Shown: positions 42,709-55,389, numbered from the stretch's first letter. The stretch is DNA of 64,000 nucleotides from Euborellia annulipes (GCA_023213315.1 JAKCPI010010606.1:224831-288830); one strand, 5' to 3'. Program-made: numbers and translations. Notes: generated by a model from the sequence alone, not told the origin.

Positions 42709-43577
42709 ATGTGATCATAGACCTTGAAGATGAGCGAAAAGTTATTTTTATTTTTCATCTGACTAGATCAGAAAATCCCATCAATTACGAAAAAAAGAAA
42801 ACTTACAGATAGATGCCTTTTAGAATCTTTCTCTTTAAACACTCTTCGTTTTTTTACTTTCTCTTTTTATTTTTAAATAAATTTTTTTCTTTACAAGTTC
42901 AGCTTTAAAAAAGTAAAAGGCATTTGTATTTAAAAAGAAATAGAAATGCGAAGCTTATATCTCTTTATTTTATAGATTTTACAAATCAGGATAAATTCAA
43001 TTTCTAGACTAAGTCTCTCTCTCTGCGTGTCCGTGGCGAAACTAAAAAAAAAAAAAAAAATCTCACCAAAACTGAAATACGAGATCGAAAATTGAAGACA
43101 CGTGACGAGATTTGAGAACGAGAGATGTCCGCAGAAATGAGACAAGAACGAGAAGCAAATTACAAATTAGAATTTAAATATTATTTTCTCGTTAGTTTGA
43201 ACCCGCAATAAATTTCTAGTGAAAGTTTCATTCAACTGTAATATTTTATATTAAATCAGAACAACCATCTTTTAGCGAATAAACGGGAATTTAGAATTTA
43301 TTTAAAAAATTTTAATTAATTATAACATCGTCAAATTGAAACTGAGATCCGTTCATTAAACACTAAATGTCAAATGTAATCTCTTTACAAAGAAATCCTA
43401 ATATTGTATAATCGCCAATTAGGAGTTTCAATCCAAGCACACTTTGCCAGTGATAGTGCTGATGAAGTCGATGTCTATTTACTCACTAATCCTATCACTA
43501 AATGTCAAATTTAAGTTACAATCGAAAGCGATTAATTTACGAAATTATTATATTTCATAGAATTTCAAGATTTCATT
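42709..43577. other. AT-rich stretch without recognised feature
   Basis: A purine-rich block (43070-43150) and an A-run at 43045-43061. No exon or repeat family recognised. Confidence 0.45.
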
Positions 43578-44192
43578 TTTTTACTTTCTCTTGTAATATA
43601 TTTATAGAGAGAAAGTATTGGATTCATGTCAAAAATTCGATGGAAATAAATGTTTTGAAGTCCTCTGAGTCCAAAAAAGTGGATCCCGCAAATTGGTCTG
43701 TGTGGACATTTTTAAGCGCAAAGGAAATGAGGTACGAGGTTGAAATTTTATATTTAAGTTAGGTGCCCCCCTGTGGCGCGAAAATAAGCTTTTGATCAAA
43801 ATCGTTCAAAAAACACTAGTACTTTACTGAAGTACTTTTTCAGTTTTTTCAAATTTTATTTTTAAGTTTATAAATCAACTATTTGTTAGATTTTTGAATA
43901 AAATCCATAAATCAACTATTTTTTAGATGTCCTTTAATAAGTATATTAACAAGTTTTCTCCTAAAACATGTTTGAAGTACACTTTACTGATGTAGAATTT
44001 CAAATTTTCTGTTTCTCTCATTTCCAATGTAAACATTCGTAGCACAGTGCCATCTATGAAACGCAAGTGGTCAAGTTTGGAACTAAGGAGCTACGGGAAA
44101 CTATATTTCAACACAAAAAATCCGGTGTGACAGCACAGTACACAACTTTCGATTACCGAGTGTGTTGTGCGTTAATTACACCAAGTATTTTA
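43578..44192 (-). repeat. HX repeat, long-subfamily derivative
   Basis: The terminal hairpin TTTTTTTACTTTCTCTTG is intact, then the core CACTAGTACTTTACTGAAG. It ends with CAAGTGGTCAAGTTTGG and a degenerate first hairpin (AATCCGGTGTGAC...TTACACCAAG). Confidence 0.85.
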
Positions 44193-44980
44193 AATGAAGA
44201 TAATCAAACTTAAATGAATATTTACAATTTGGCTTAATATTAATAATTATGGTCTTTATCAGCGGCATCTGAGGCCATTTAGACCTCCATCTCTATTCAT
44301 TCAAATTAATAACTAAAAATATAGACTAATTGGTGTATAGTAAACCGACAGTTTAGATTGTAATACAATTCAAATATATATTGTTACATAATATTAGGAA
44401 ATATAATCCAATCCCTTGTAACATTCTATTGTTGGCCCTTCGCTTGTCTCAGATAAATGAGACTCTAGAGCAAAAATAAGTGATACCCGATAATGTTTAG
44501 ATATATAATAATAGAGCAAGAGTAAGAAAAAGATTATTAATTTCATTTTTTAACAAAAAAAAGCGTGGAAAGAATATAAATTCTGAATATTGGAAAAAAA
44601 TTGTATTGTTCATCCACGGTTTTGCAAACAATTAGACATTTTATCCTAAAGTAGTTCTTTAAAAATAATTCCAAGAGTTAAGAAATGTTAACCAGAAACC
44701 AACCATCTGAGATGGGAGATAATTTTTTTTTTTTTTTTTTATAACTACTCAAATAAGATTCATTCATTGTTTCCGTTAATGTTAATTAATAAAAAATATT
44801 GTTGCATCGAAGTTGGGGTTCCCAAAACTTAAACATTGTCAAAAGAATGATATGCTTGGAACCTAGCCTTTTACTTTAGTCGATCCAATTATGTGAATAT
44901 ATGATGAAAACACATGTCCGAATATTCATCTGATCTGGATATAAATATCATCATAATTAAATATACCGCAATAAATATTT
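44193..44980. other. AT-rich stretch without recognised feature
   Basis: A T-run of about 19 bp near 44724-44742. No feature recognised. Confidence 0.5.
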
Positions 44981-45463
44981 TTACTTTCTCTTTATCTATG
45001 TATGTATTTGTGAACAAAATATCTCAAGAACAAAAAGAGCTAGGAGGGTGAAATTTTATATTTAAGTTAGGTACCCCTCTGGGACGTGACACGAAGCTTT
45101 TGAACAACATCGGCCATAAAGTATTAGTACTTTACTGATGTACTTTTTCAGTTTTTTTCGATTTTCTCAAAATTCTCTTAAACGATTTTGTTTAAAATTC
45201 ATAAATAAATTATTTTTTAGATTCTCTTTAAAATGTATATTCTCATTTTGCCCTTAAAATCACTTTACTCTTGTACTTCTTAGGAAAGATAGGAGAAATG
45301 GTTTCCTTAGTAACAAAATATAAATATTTTTCTTTGTATATACATTTTACATTCTAATGTACCATACTGTCGGAAACTAAATATATGAAATCTGGTTTGA
45401 CAAGCACAGAACACAACTTTCGATTACCTAAGGTAAAAGAAAGTTGTGTACTGTCAGACCAGA
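44981..45463 (-). repeat. HX repeat with internal deletion of the terminal half
   Basis: TTTTTACTTTCTCTTTATC is joined directly to TTTGTGAACAAAATATCTC, so the GGATTC...TCCCC segment is lost. The core GTACTTTACTGATGTAC and a complete first hairpin (AATCTGGTTTGAC...GTCAGACCAGATT) remain. Confidence 0.85.
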
Positions 45464-46111
45464 TTTTTAATCTTAGCTACTAGCATTCCTTTAAAATAGG
45501 CCTAAATAATTGAAAAGAAAAAATGTTTCCACAATACTTTTCCAACTTTTTACTTTCTCTTATCCTATATTTTGTTTTATTTTAACATTTTTTCATCTAC
45601 ACAGTCTGAAATTGGATTAAATATTTAATTCACAGTTTACAAATTAAATAAATAAAAAATTATTATTACCTTCATGTACAAAATGATTACTACTTTCCCA
45701 TTAATTATATTTTTTTATTTAGAAATTAATTAGAACCAAGATGGATTAAGTGTCTAAAAACAGGAAAAAAATTAATAAAAATCTCAGATATTAAATAATT
45801 TTTTTTTCTAAATTTTATCTAAATATCCTATTTTATCTCATTAAAATTAATATGCATTTCTATAAAATTATTTAAATTTTCCATGGTAAAAACACCTTCA
45901 ATTAGCTTAGCCTAGTTTACATTAATTAGTACGCTTAGATGAATCAATGATATTATCATAATATTACATATTGAAAGAGCGGAAAATTAATGAGAGAGAG
46001 TATATATATATATATATATTAACATAGATGAAGTTAATTTAAATTGAGGAGCATTTAATGTTTGGAAGAAAAATATTAAATAAAGTCCCAGAGGATTCGA
46101 TGAAAAAGAAT
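45464..46111. other. AT-rich stretch with HX terminus fragment
   Basis: TTTTTACTTTCTCTTATCC at about 45552 is a solo HX end. A (GA)/(TA) tract lies near 45995-46020. Otherwise nothing. Confidence 0.5.
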
Positions 46112-46740
46112 AATCTGGTGTGACAAGCACAGAACACAACTTTCGATTACCAAAGGTTGTGTTCTGTGCTTGTCACACCAGATTTTTTGTGTCCACATGT
46201 ATTTAGTTTCCGACAGTACGGTACATTCGAATTTCAAGATGTAAAATTTATAAGTATGAGAAAATATTTATATTTTGTTACCATAGCAACCATTTCTCCT
46301 ATCTTTGTTATGAAGTACAAGAGTAAAGTGGTTTTCAGAAGATTTCAATGGCAAAATGAGAATATATATTTTAAAGAGAATCCAAAAAATAATTGATTTA
46401 TGAATTTTAAACAAAATCGTTGTAACGAATTTTGAGAAAATCGGGAAAAAATGTGAAAAAGTACATCAGTAAAGTACTAGTACTCTTTGGCCGATTTTGT
46501 ATAAAAGCTTATTTTCACGCTCCAGGGAGGTGTCTAACTTAAATATAAAATTTCAGCGAAAAAGCTCAATTCCTTAATGCTTAAAATTGAACACGGGCAC
46601 CACAGACAATGTCGCGAAAACCACTTTTTTGGATTCAGGGGTCCTCAAAACGTATATATCCATCAAAATTTCGACATCGAATTTTTGACATGAATCCAAT
46701 ACTTTCTCTCTCTATATATTGAGGTAAGAGAAAGTAAAAA
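46112..46740 (+). repeat. HX repeat with a perfect 29-bp first hairpin
   Basis: The hairpin arms 46112-46140 and 46156-46184 are perfect complements of 29 bp around a 15-nt loop. Other copies have arms that differ (GACTGGCGCACAGC versus GACAAGCACAG). The X-box is mutated at one base (GTTACCATAGCAAC), and the terminal hairpin GAGGTAAGAGAAAGTAAAAA is complete. Confidence 0.9.
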
Positions 46741-47450
46741 TCGAATCGCGGAGGGATATTAAATATAACATCACTGTTTTTCAGTGTTTCTTTGGGCCAT
46801 TATCCTACATTTGCTTTGTCCCTTGGCTTGTTAGATATTTATGCAGAGTGTATCAAACATTCTGACGTTGCCATGTGACAGCAATATTTGTGTTTGTTTG
46901 TTTCGAGTTGTTTTTACTTTTTTTTCTTTTTTTTCTTTTTCCAACTTAATAAATATTCTAATTCTTTTTACAGAACGCGTTTCAATTAAGAGGAATTATA
47001 AAACATAGCATTTTATAATATTATCACGAAACGCGAGGCAGATTTTAATAAATACAAAAACAAGAACGTAATATTGGTAGGAAAAAGAATCCCCAGAAGC
47101 ATCTCGTTGCTTGATTAGAATATTTCCCACCTCCCAAATAAAAGATGGTATGATACTTTATGTTCATAAATGTTTCCTTCTAAGCAGCTTTTTGTTTTTT
47201 TTTAATCAGTGCTTTCACAACTTTAAGAAACAGAAAATAAATAAAATATTATTACTATAATTGAATGAAGACTCTGCGGCTCTCTTCAAGTTTTAAATTA
47301 TTACTATAGTTCTTTAAAATTATTTTTACAAGCCGTTTTAATCTGCATTGATCATTTACTATTGTAAACGGCCTTAAAAACATTGAAATTAGCAGCTGAA
47401 AGTCTAAAGTTTAAACCTTCGACCGTTGGTTCTCGTTGGAACATTTCGTA
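46741..47450. other. Gene-free stretch with a unique block
   Basis: Positions 46760-46905 are complex and non-repetitive. TTCTTTTTACAG followed by AACGCGTTTCAATTAAG (46968-46996) is acceptor-like without any recognised exon. Sequence from 47100 onward is AT-rich. Confidence 0.35.
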
Positions 47451-47622
47451 AATTAAAATTAAATATACACGTTAATATAACGTTTCCTTGTCATCACCAG
47501 AACATTAGAATATAAGCACTTCTGATGATGACAAGGAAACGTTTAAGTGTTGATTTTATAATTAATAGAACCTTTGAAACAAATAACCTAGTGTTTAATA
47601 TGTATATTTAATTTTAATTTAG
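47451..47622. mobile_element. Short foldback, relative of the 17442 element
   Basis: Outer arms ATTAAAATTAAATATACACG and its near complement near 47600. CTGATGA (47522-47528) is followed almost at once by GAAA (47536-47539), so the stem has been lost. AACCTAGTGTTTA near the right end is the shared terminus. Confidence 0.65.
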
Positions 47623-47649
47623 TGGTTGAGTTAGTGGCTGTAGATATTG

Positions 47650-47809
47650 CAATGTTGGGTAGCGAATATTGAATATTCAATATGAACATGAAAAATTCCT
47701 GAACGACTGAAGATGGCAAAATAAAATTTTCGCCGAAACATCTCTATTGGAATTGGTGTTTTTCATTGGTCCAAAACCTCTTTGGCTGCATCCTCGCTAC
47801 CCAACATTG
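47650..47809. mobile_element. Small element with 16-bp inverted ends and a hammerhead-like core
   Basis: CAATGTTGGGTAGCGA (47650-47665) and TCGCTACCCAACATTG (47794-47809) are perfect inverted repeats. One core only: CTGAAGA (47707-47713), a GGC...GCC stem with inner AAAAT/ATTTT pairing, and GAAA (47735-47738). It shares ATGTTGGGTAG ends with the 13284 element. Confidence 0.8.
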
Positions 47810-47947
47810 TAATTTTAATTTAACTGAAATTCTATTGCATCTAGTGAAGTTCCATCACATATTTCAAATATTCCGTATTTATTTTAGGCGGTAAACAAAG
47901 TAGATATCAAGTAATATATAATTAGACACAGAAGCGGCCTTAGAGGT
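47810..47947. other. AT-rich spacer
   Basis: Nothing recognised. Confidence 0.5.
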
Positions 47948-48355
47948 CGTATTACGTAACGCGTTGGGGGGGGGCGGTCTGGACAAAACGTTACTAATTG
48001 TGACAAGGGGGGGGTTCTCTAAGTGTGACATCACAATTCAAAATTGGATTTATAAAACGTAACCTTAATTTGAAAAGATGGGATAAGACTCGTATACTAA
48101 AAAAAAAGTCAAATGAAATTCACAAGTAAAAAAAAGGTCAAAGGATGAAACATGGAAAAAGAGGATGGGGTAGTTCTATGTTGTGACATAATATTTGTAG
48201 GGGGTTTGTTTGTATGTGACTAACTTTGACAGAGGTGGGACTAAAATATCGTCAAAGAAGGCGTGACGTAATATGTGGACCGCCATTGCGAGGCTCCGGG
48301 CCGCCGAGAGCCCGGCTCCTGGCGTTGTGTATTAATACGGGCCTCGCCCCCCCCC
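47948..48355. mobile_element. MITE-like element with TATTACGT ends and a GC-rich adjacent block
   Basis: TATTACGTAACGC (47950-47962) pairs with GCGTGACGTAATA (48261-48273), one mismatch in 13. The interior has G runs (about 47966-47973, 48006-48013) and GTGACATCAC. Directly after, 48283-48355 is GC-rich (GAGGCTCCGGGCCGCCGAG) and ends in a C run. No ORF. Confidence 0.6.
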
Positions 48356-50218
48356 CCCATTTCTAAAAAAAAAAACAAGTTACCCAAATATATGGTCTTC
48401 AGAATATTTTTTTTTATGAAAATATTAGAAAATATGTCTTTTAACCCTCTGAGACGGCTCGGGTCCTTTGAGCTTCATTGAAAAGACTATATTTAAACAT
48501 TTTAAATACATTTAAGATATAAATTAATATAATTTTTTCAAAAATCTTTCCCAAATGTAAGATTGAAATTTTCATTTTGATATACGTACATATTTCAATT
48601 TCCAAATTTGATCTGACTAGATTGAGATCAATCAACGAAATTTTAAGCTTGAAATAAATAATGAACATGAACGCAAAGCCTGGGGTAGGACACAAACAAT
48701 TATTTTAAATTATCAAAGTGATTTCCAAAAGAGAGAATTACAAATGTTACCCTTAAGGTTCGCCTTTGGCAAACAGCGTTTTTAGTTTAATGTACAATTA
48801 TATATATTGTCTCTCATATGTAAATAAACAGTTTAGTAGAAAGTGAAATTGTAATTTTATAAAAATAAATAAATTAAATGTTTTTTTCAAAATACATCAA
48901 GGATTTAATTAAGCTCAAATTATTTTTGATCAAATAACGCCAGCTTATATAAAATCCAGATTTTGTCAATTAATTAGTTCGCATTAAAATATTATTTTTT
49001 TGTTAATTATAAAGTTCGAAAAAGTGAAATAGAATTTAAAAAAAGCTGACGATGATTATAAATAACTTATATACTTAAATCTTTAAAAACAATAAATATT
49101 TTCATTAAGACAATTTTTCAAAATTCTATATCACATTCAAATGGACTTTTAAAATTACGAGCGAGTTGGTTCACTTCTAGTCAGCTAGGAAACCTCGATA
49201 TAGTAGACAAGAACACGCTTAACCTTTGAGTTAAAAAAATGAGTTTTTTCACATATTAGCTATCTGAGGTATAAGAAAAGTTTTGTTAAGTTATCATCAT
49301 TTATATTAAAATATATATTAAAAATTAAAATAATTAATTAAAGCTAATTAATCATTAAAAAAAAAAAAAAAAAAATTTAAATTTTCAAAAAAATAAACAA
49401 GGCTTTTTTTTTATAATTTCGCCTTGTAACGCACTTTGGGTCTTAGTTAACTAACTACGACTTCGGCTCTTATTTAATCATATGATTAACTAGATGTGAA
49501 AAGACTCGAAAGACATACTCAACTACACTGTAAAAAAATATGAATTTTCAATTGTTTTTCATATACTGTCGTCCTTGAATTTTAATATACCCTAATTTTT
49601 TTTCTCTAAAAAAATCTGGAGTGATTGACCTCACTCCTGCATTAATCGAAAGTTTATTAAAAAGCCTGATTACATTACACTCTATTCTTTAACAAAAAAA
49701 TGTCTTTATTATTTGAAATTTTTTTATTAGATAATAAAATTAACTGGACCAGATCGATTGTTATAGACACTAGCATTAATACTAAATTATAGAGTGGCAT
49801 AATAGCCGATCCAATGAGAGGGCTAAGTGAAATTAAAGGCTTCTCATGCAGGATATGGCTGGTATAATAGTTAACAGAAGCAAGCTAATAGGTTTGCAAT
49901 TGGTTCGTGTAGAATCTCTAGTACAGGGGCGGAGCCCCCTGAGTGGCAATGGCCTAGCAACCACTAATTACAGTTGACTGACGACGGATCATTATACATC
50001 CCCAAAATGTACTGTCACTAATTAGGCTTCTCGTATTACGGGATACTCGTTGCTCTAAATATCATATGCCTGTCTTCTTCTATTTATTCATAGTTTAGAG
50101 CACTCACTCACTATACTCTAAACTTCAAACAAATACAAAATTGAACATTCTAAAAAAAAATATATTAACTCGTAAAATCTTGATTAATTGATTTAAACTT
50201 CCACCATTACCGTCATTA
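48356..50218. other. Long gene-free stretch, one unique block
   Basis: Mostly AT-rich, with an A-run at 49357-49375. At 49522 ACTACACTGTAAAAAAATATG matches the terminus of the tandem element near 63620 (reverse complement), so a fragment of that family lies here. Positions 49740-50060 are of more balanced composition and non-repetitive, with CAGGGGCGGAGCCCCCTGAG (a perfect short hairpin) at about 49925-49944. No exon recognised. Confidence 0.4.
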
Positions 50219-50728
50219 GAAATAAAAGACATTTTTTGGCTTAAATCGTGGTTTATTTTAGCAAATACAATAAAATTTGTTACTAATTGCAATAAAATAC
50301 AACGTTTCGTCTGCGAATTCTCCAGCCGTCATCAGGTAGATGCATTAACTTTGAATAATGAACACTACCTGAGGGTTAGGTCTTATTTACGATACATGCG
50401 TGGCTAACTTCGCCTCGTTTACTTTCGTAGGCAATTTCACTTCGTTCAAATGCAGTGCTCACTTCATGTTATCAATTAATTTTGTCAATTCGTAGTTTAA
50501 GATTCATTTGTTGATAACATGAAGTGAGCAACGCATATGAACGAAGTAAAGTTGACTACTAATGTAAGCGAGGCGAAGTTAGCCACATATGTAAATAAAA
50601 CCCAACGCTCATTTAGTGTTCATTTTTCAAAGTGAATGTATCTACCTGATGACGACAGCCGAAACGTTGTATTTTGTTGTATTATTATTTGCTAAAATAA
50701 ACCACGAATTAAAATGCCTTCTATTATT
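50219..50728. mobile_element. Foldback element (about 510 bp) with hammerhead-like cores
   Basis: The outer arms share GTGGTTTATTTTAGCAAATA and its complement. Right core: CTGATGA (50646-50652), GACAGCC, GAAA (50661-50664). Left core on the other strand: complement of CTGATGA at 50329-50335, an imperfect stem of about 20 nt, GAAA complement at 50305-50308. Inner arms CTCACTTCATGTTATCAA and its complement continue the pairing. Both cores are followed by ACGTTGTATTTT. Confidence 0.82.
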
Positions 50729-52260
50729 TCTCATAAAATCATCTCGGCCCCAGAAATTGTGTGACCATAGTGAGTCGTATTAGAAAAATAACACACCCGT
50801 CCGTCGCATAGCCGGCACCTTGGAAATATTGAACGAAATCAGCTACTGGAATTTGATTAATAAAAAAAAATACCAATCCCAATCTATTTAATTTCTACTC
50901 AGGAAGTTGACGCTCTCAGAAAAGTTAATGGTTGATGTCAAAGAAAAAACAAATTTTTGAAATTTTTTATTAGTAGACGACTGAACTGTTTATATCCCTT
51001 AACTCGGTAGGTCTGATGATGTTTAAAGCACCGAAACTTCCTCTTTTTTTGCTTTTAATTTCGTATTTCGAGTTTGGCATGTTAAATACAGAAGTGACCT
51101 ATAAAAGAAGCTAATCTCTGGAAAATTGTATGTAAATTCTACGCCTTCTTATCTTAAATTTCTCAGAATTAATAATTAAATATGGCGAATACTTAGATAT
51201 CTAAATATATTAATGATGATTATATCTTTATCTTGTCATAGAGAGTCTAGAAAAGATAAGATAGAAGTTTCTTCTTAATGTCTCTCTCATATCATAAAAT
51301 ATAATAATAAGAGTATATTATAGTATATTCAAAAAAGATATTAAGATTATGAACATTATTTAATTTTATTATTTTTAATGAACTATAATATAGCTATATT
51401 TCATTTATAATGAGAGAATTGAACTTTAACAGAGGAGTTACCTCTTATGCTTGAATCTCATTCGCAAATTTTAATTAGATCTTTAATATAATTACAAATT
51501 TTCTAATGATTATAAAAAGTAAATTTTTAAAAATTATAATTTTTTAATTTAAAAAGAGCAGGTACCTGAAAATTTATATATATATATATATATATATAAC
51601 CTTTTCATTCAGAGAACTTTGTAATCGTACTGTAACGAGAAAAATTCTATGACAATTATTTCAGTTATAATTAATATAAACGCTTTTAGCAAATGAATGA
51701 ACCATTCGAGCAAATGAATATTCGATTCGACCTATTATCGAATGAATGCCCTCCCGCCCACTTTTCCACCTCCCCCCCACCATAAAAAGGGGGACTCCCC
51801 CAGCAGATGGGTCCAGGAGGCCACCTCCTCCTCAAAAACAGTTTTTCGACGTTAATAAATAATTAATTAATTAAACATGGCAAGTGATTAAAAAGATTCC
51901 AACTTTTTATATATGTATATATTGATATATATAATAAAAGTTTATTATAAAGATGAATGAGAAATTGAAAAAATTAAAATTAATAAAATATTTATGAATA
52001 AATTCGCTTGTATAAAATTCCAGTAAAAAATAAATTCCGAGGGGGGGGGGGGGGGGGGTATTGAGTACTAAATAATTAAAAGTAATTTTAAAAAGTATTT
52101 GCGAAAGCTCTCATCAGCTTTAAAAATTAATTTGACAAAAAATAAAATGATCCATACCAAATATGCCTACGTATATTGTTACCTATTTATCATATTTTTT
52201 TTTTTTTTGTTTTATTTGTACTATTGATCTCGAAGCGGGTTAATAATTTTTTTATCGTTA
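50729..52260. other. Gene-free stretch with a solo core and a G homopolymer
   Basis: CTGATGATGTTTAAAGCACC, with GAAAC after it (51013-51037), is an isolated hammerhead-like core. A (TA)n tract lies near 51577-51597. Positions 51740-51830 are pyrimidine-rich. A G run of 18 is at 52041-52058 and a T-run near 52196-52209. Confidence 0.45.
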
Positions 52261-52261
52261 G

Positions 52262-52735
52262 AATTTTTTGGCCTCGTTTATTTTAGCAAATATTAATACA
52301 AAAAAATGTGCTATTAAGTACTATAAAATACAATTTTAATTCTGCAGCCGTCATCAGGTAGCTACCCAAGAACCCTCACTCAGTTCATTGTTTAAAGTGA
52401 TTGTATCTATTTATTAAAGATTTTGTGGTATTATTATTATTATGGGAGTTTTTAATTATAGAACACATTTGTATTAATTATTTATTAAAAATATAAATAC
52501 AGTTCCCTTGAGTCGAAGCAAATGCACAACTTGAAAACTACTGCAGTCGAAACGTTGTACAGTTTTTATATTTTTATTAAATAATTAATACAAATGTGAC
52601 CTATGATTAAAACTCCCATAATAATAATGAATGTATCAACCTGATAACTGCTGCAATATCAGAATTTTATTGTAATTAATAACACATTTTTTGTATTATT
52701 GTTTGCTAAAATAAACCACGATTTATGCAAAAAAA
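52262..52735. mobile_element. Copy of the 50219 foldback, split by a P element
   Basis: The left part (52262-52425) has GTTTATTTTAGCAAATATTA and the complement of CTGATGACGGCTGCAG. The right part (52627-52735) has ACCTGATAACTGCTGC and GTTTGCTAAAATAAACCACG. The interruption is the P element at 52426-52626, so the foldback is older. Confidence 0.75.
52426..52626 (+). repeat. P-family element, internally deleted, nested in a foldback
   Basis: Inverted ends GGGAGTTTTTAATTATAGAAC and ATGATTAAAACTCCC. The promoter block is deleted. TTGAGTCGAAGCAAATGCAC and CTGCAGTCGAAACGTTGTAC survive. The flanks GATTGTATCTA and GAATGTATCAA look like a diverged target duplication of about 10 bp. Confidence 0.75.
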
Positions 52736-53845
52736 AAAAAAAATGTCTTTTATTTCTAGTAACAATAATCTTGAAAGTCTAAATCATTTTTTATCGTATT
52801 AAGATGATATGAACCGCAAGTAAATATTTATTTTTAAATTCAACGTGAATTATTATTATAAGTCAGCCATTTTAGTTAAATTAACCAATCAAATGTCTGC
52901 GTTAAAATACAAGTTTTTGATTGGATGACTAAGAAAAATGAAAGAACCAATGAGATTTATTTGGAGGCGTGGCTTAATTTTAGTGTTTTGACTTTGGGCT
53001 GTAAAATTCACTCTTCTTTTTTATTTATTTTTGTTAACTAATAGACAGCCATTTTATTTTATTATAATGGCGGAACTTGTAAAGAATACAAAATTTTAAA
53101 TGTATGAAAAAATAAATTGTTAATATTTTTAATGAAACAGCGTAATGTCCTTCTGTTTCCGGTTTTCTGATCCTATCTCTGGATTCCATCAGTTTACTGG
53201 AAAAAATCAGATAGAAAAATACAAATTTTAAGAACTTATATGATTTTTATCATGATCATTCATTCAGGCTTCATAATACTAAAAAAAAATCCAAAATTCA
53301 AGCTAATTAGGTATTGATATGTTTGATCCCAGAAATTCAAAAATGTGTAAAATATCACTGTCGAAAAGGATTAAACCAAATAATTCACTGACAAAGCTAA
53401 GCAGCCACCAGGTGACATTACTAAAATATTGACAAATATAAATAGCCTAATTTTAAATTTTAAACACAAAAAAAGCATTAAAAACTTTTGATTGATATAA
53501 ATAAGTTAGAATAAACCATGCCGAAATTAAATTGAATTCGTGCGGACTAAATTTCAATTAAATTTTAAAAAATGAATTATAAAATGACCAAAATTAATTG
53601 AAATTTAGATCATTTAGATGCAATTATTTTTATATATCTTCAATTCATTCAATTTATTACAATTTCATAAAATAAATAATACATTTATTGTTTAAAAGCA
53701 AGTCGCTACTATTTTGAGGTTTCATGAGGGGGCAGTGAGGGATAACGCTGTGAAAAGAGACGGACATTTTAGACAAATTTTATAATATTTAGCTGGGTGC
53801 TTGAGCCTCTCCCCTTATTGACCCTCACTAATATTGGAACATTAT
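52736..53845. other. AT-rich stretch without recognised feature
   Basis: 52860-53070 has CCAATCAAATG and CCAATGAGA motifs but no recognisable gene. Nothing else stands out. Confidence 0.45.
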
Positions 53846-54222
53846 CAAGTCTATTCTCTTAAAACAGAAGTTAAATTTAACATCATAAATAGGGTTTTAA
53901 AAAGTAAAGTAATAACATCAGCGTTAAAAAATGCTAGTCTCTAAACCAAGTTTTAACAGCGACGTTAACATTTTACTTTTATCTCATAATCTCATAAATC
54001 ATAATCTCATTTTTTATGTTAAATGCATTAAATACTGTGTTCAAATATTAAAGGCACCCCCTGAACATGACATTTATTTTTAACACTATTGACTAAATGT
54101 TAACGCTTTGGAGTTGAAGCTTTTGCTTATTGAATAGCAATTTAAGGGAAGTAGGTGTTAAAATGTATTAACGCTGATTTCAGATGCTAAAATTTATCGT
54201 TTTTGCTTAGAGAACAGACCTG
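53846..54222. mobile_element. CAGGTCTATTCTC MITE, diverged full-length copy
   Basis: Termini CAAGTCTATTCTCTTAAAAC and GTTTTTGCTTAGAGAACAGACC. The interior keeps CAGCGTTAAAAAATGCTAGT and ACTAAATGTTAACGCTTTGG. More diverged than the copy at 13541. Confidence 0.78.
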
Positions 54223-54239
54223 CATATAAGTTAAATTGA

Positions 54240-54374
54240 CCATTTTTGATGAACCCACTTTTTTTTAACTCAAAACGTGTATTTCCATCAAAATCTCGAC
54301 ATTTAATTTTGACATGAATACAATACTTTCTATGTATATTAACATATTAATATATAGGTAAAAGAAAGTAAAAA
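54240..54374 (+). repeat. HX repeat, terminal 135 bp only
   Basis: From AACCCACTTTTTTT through CTCAAAACGTGTATTTCC to the terminal hairpin AATACTTTCTATG...AGGTAAAAGAAAGTAAAA. Confidence 0.8.
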
Positions 54375-54721
54375 ATCAATTGTCAAACAATTAAATAATT
54401 TTCCAAAATTAAATATTTTTTATTTCTTTAATTTTATCAAAATTAATTATATCTTTGTAAAAATTTGTTTGAAGGTTCTGATGATGGATTATGCCGAAAT
54501 TATGTAACTTAGTGAGATCGTTAACCTATAAATAAAATACCCCTTAAAAATAAATTATATTCTAATTTATTGCATCCTTTGAAACCACCGATATGATCAA
54601 CTCAAGAATTAAATTTATATTTTTGTATTTTTTTCATCTCTGCTTTGATTTTTTTCGATCTGTATTGAAAGAAATTCTCTAGAGTAAAATAAATAAATAA
54701 ACATTTATCTCGAATGTGTTT
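54375..54721. other. AT-rich stretch with an isolated hammerhead-like core
   Basis: CTGATGATGGATTATGCC, followed by GAAATT (54478-54501), fits the core pattern: a GG-ATTATG-CC stem, then GAAA at 54496-54499. No inverted partner is visible. Confidence 0.5.
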
Positions 54722-55186
54722 ATTTTGTGATTTGCATTATTATTATGTGAATTTTTAATTATAAAACACATTTTGTTAATAATTATTTATTAAAAATATA
54801 AATACTATACAATGTTTCGACTGCTTATTCTCCAGTCGTTTTGTACTGTGCACTTGTTCCGACTCAAGTAAACTAACTGTTACGATCGTTATGTACATTT
54901 TATATATACATTTCTTTGATGATTGTGTCTAACCTCATAGGAATGAGTGTAGATGGCGCGAAAATTTGAAACTAATTTCATAGGAATGACTGTAGATGGC
55001 GCTGACGTCGTTGTATATAAAAAGGCACGTAACGCTCGTAACGGTTAGTTCACTTGATTCGGAGCAAGTGCACAATACTTGAAAACGACTGCAGAATAAG
55101 CAGTCGAAACGTTGTAGAGAATTTATATTTTTAATAAATAATTAATAAACAAAATGTGGTCTATTATTAAAAATTATTATTATATT
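54722..55186 (+). repeat. P-family element, full-length with both inverted arms
   Basis: Left arm: TTTTTAATTATAAAACACATT, ATAAATACTATACAATG, then the inverted hairpin CGACTGC...CAGTCG. Right arm: the same in forward orientation, ending AAAATGTGGTCTATTATTAAAA. Between them are a duplicated GGAATGA-TGTAGATGGCGC block and the promoter. TATAAA at 55016 is 31 bp before the A (55047) of TTAGTT. Confidence 0.82.
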
Positions 55187-55389
55187 AATGCTTCTTTTTC
55201 AAACTCAAACTCTCTTCAACCTAAATTAAGTTAAGACTCGAAAATAGTAGAGAAGCTAGTTATCGTAAATAAAAATTGAAGAGGAACTTAAGTTTGAAAT
55301 TAATTTAACTTCTTAACTCTCTGGTTTTGGTTACTAAAACTTTTCGTAAATGCGAATCAATATCATTCAAATTTTCATTTAATTAATAT
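55187..55389. other. AT-rich sequence upstream of the ratchet-like site
   Basis: Nothing recognised. Confidence 0.5.
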
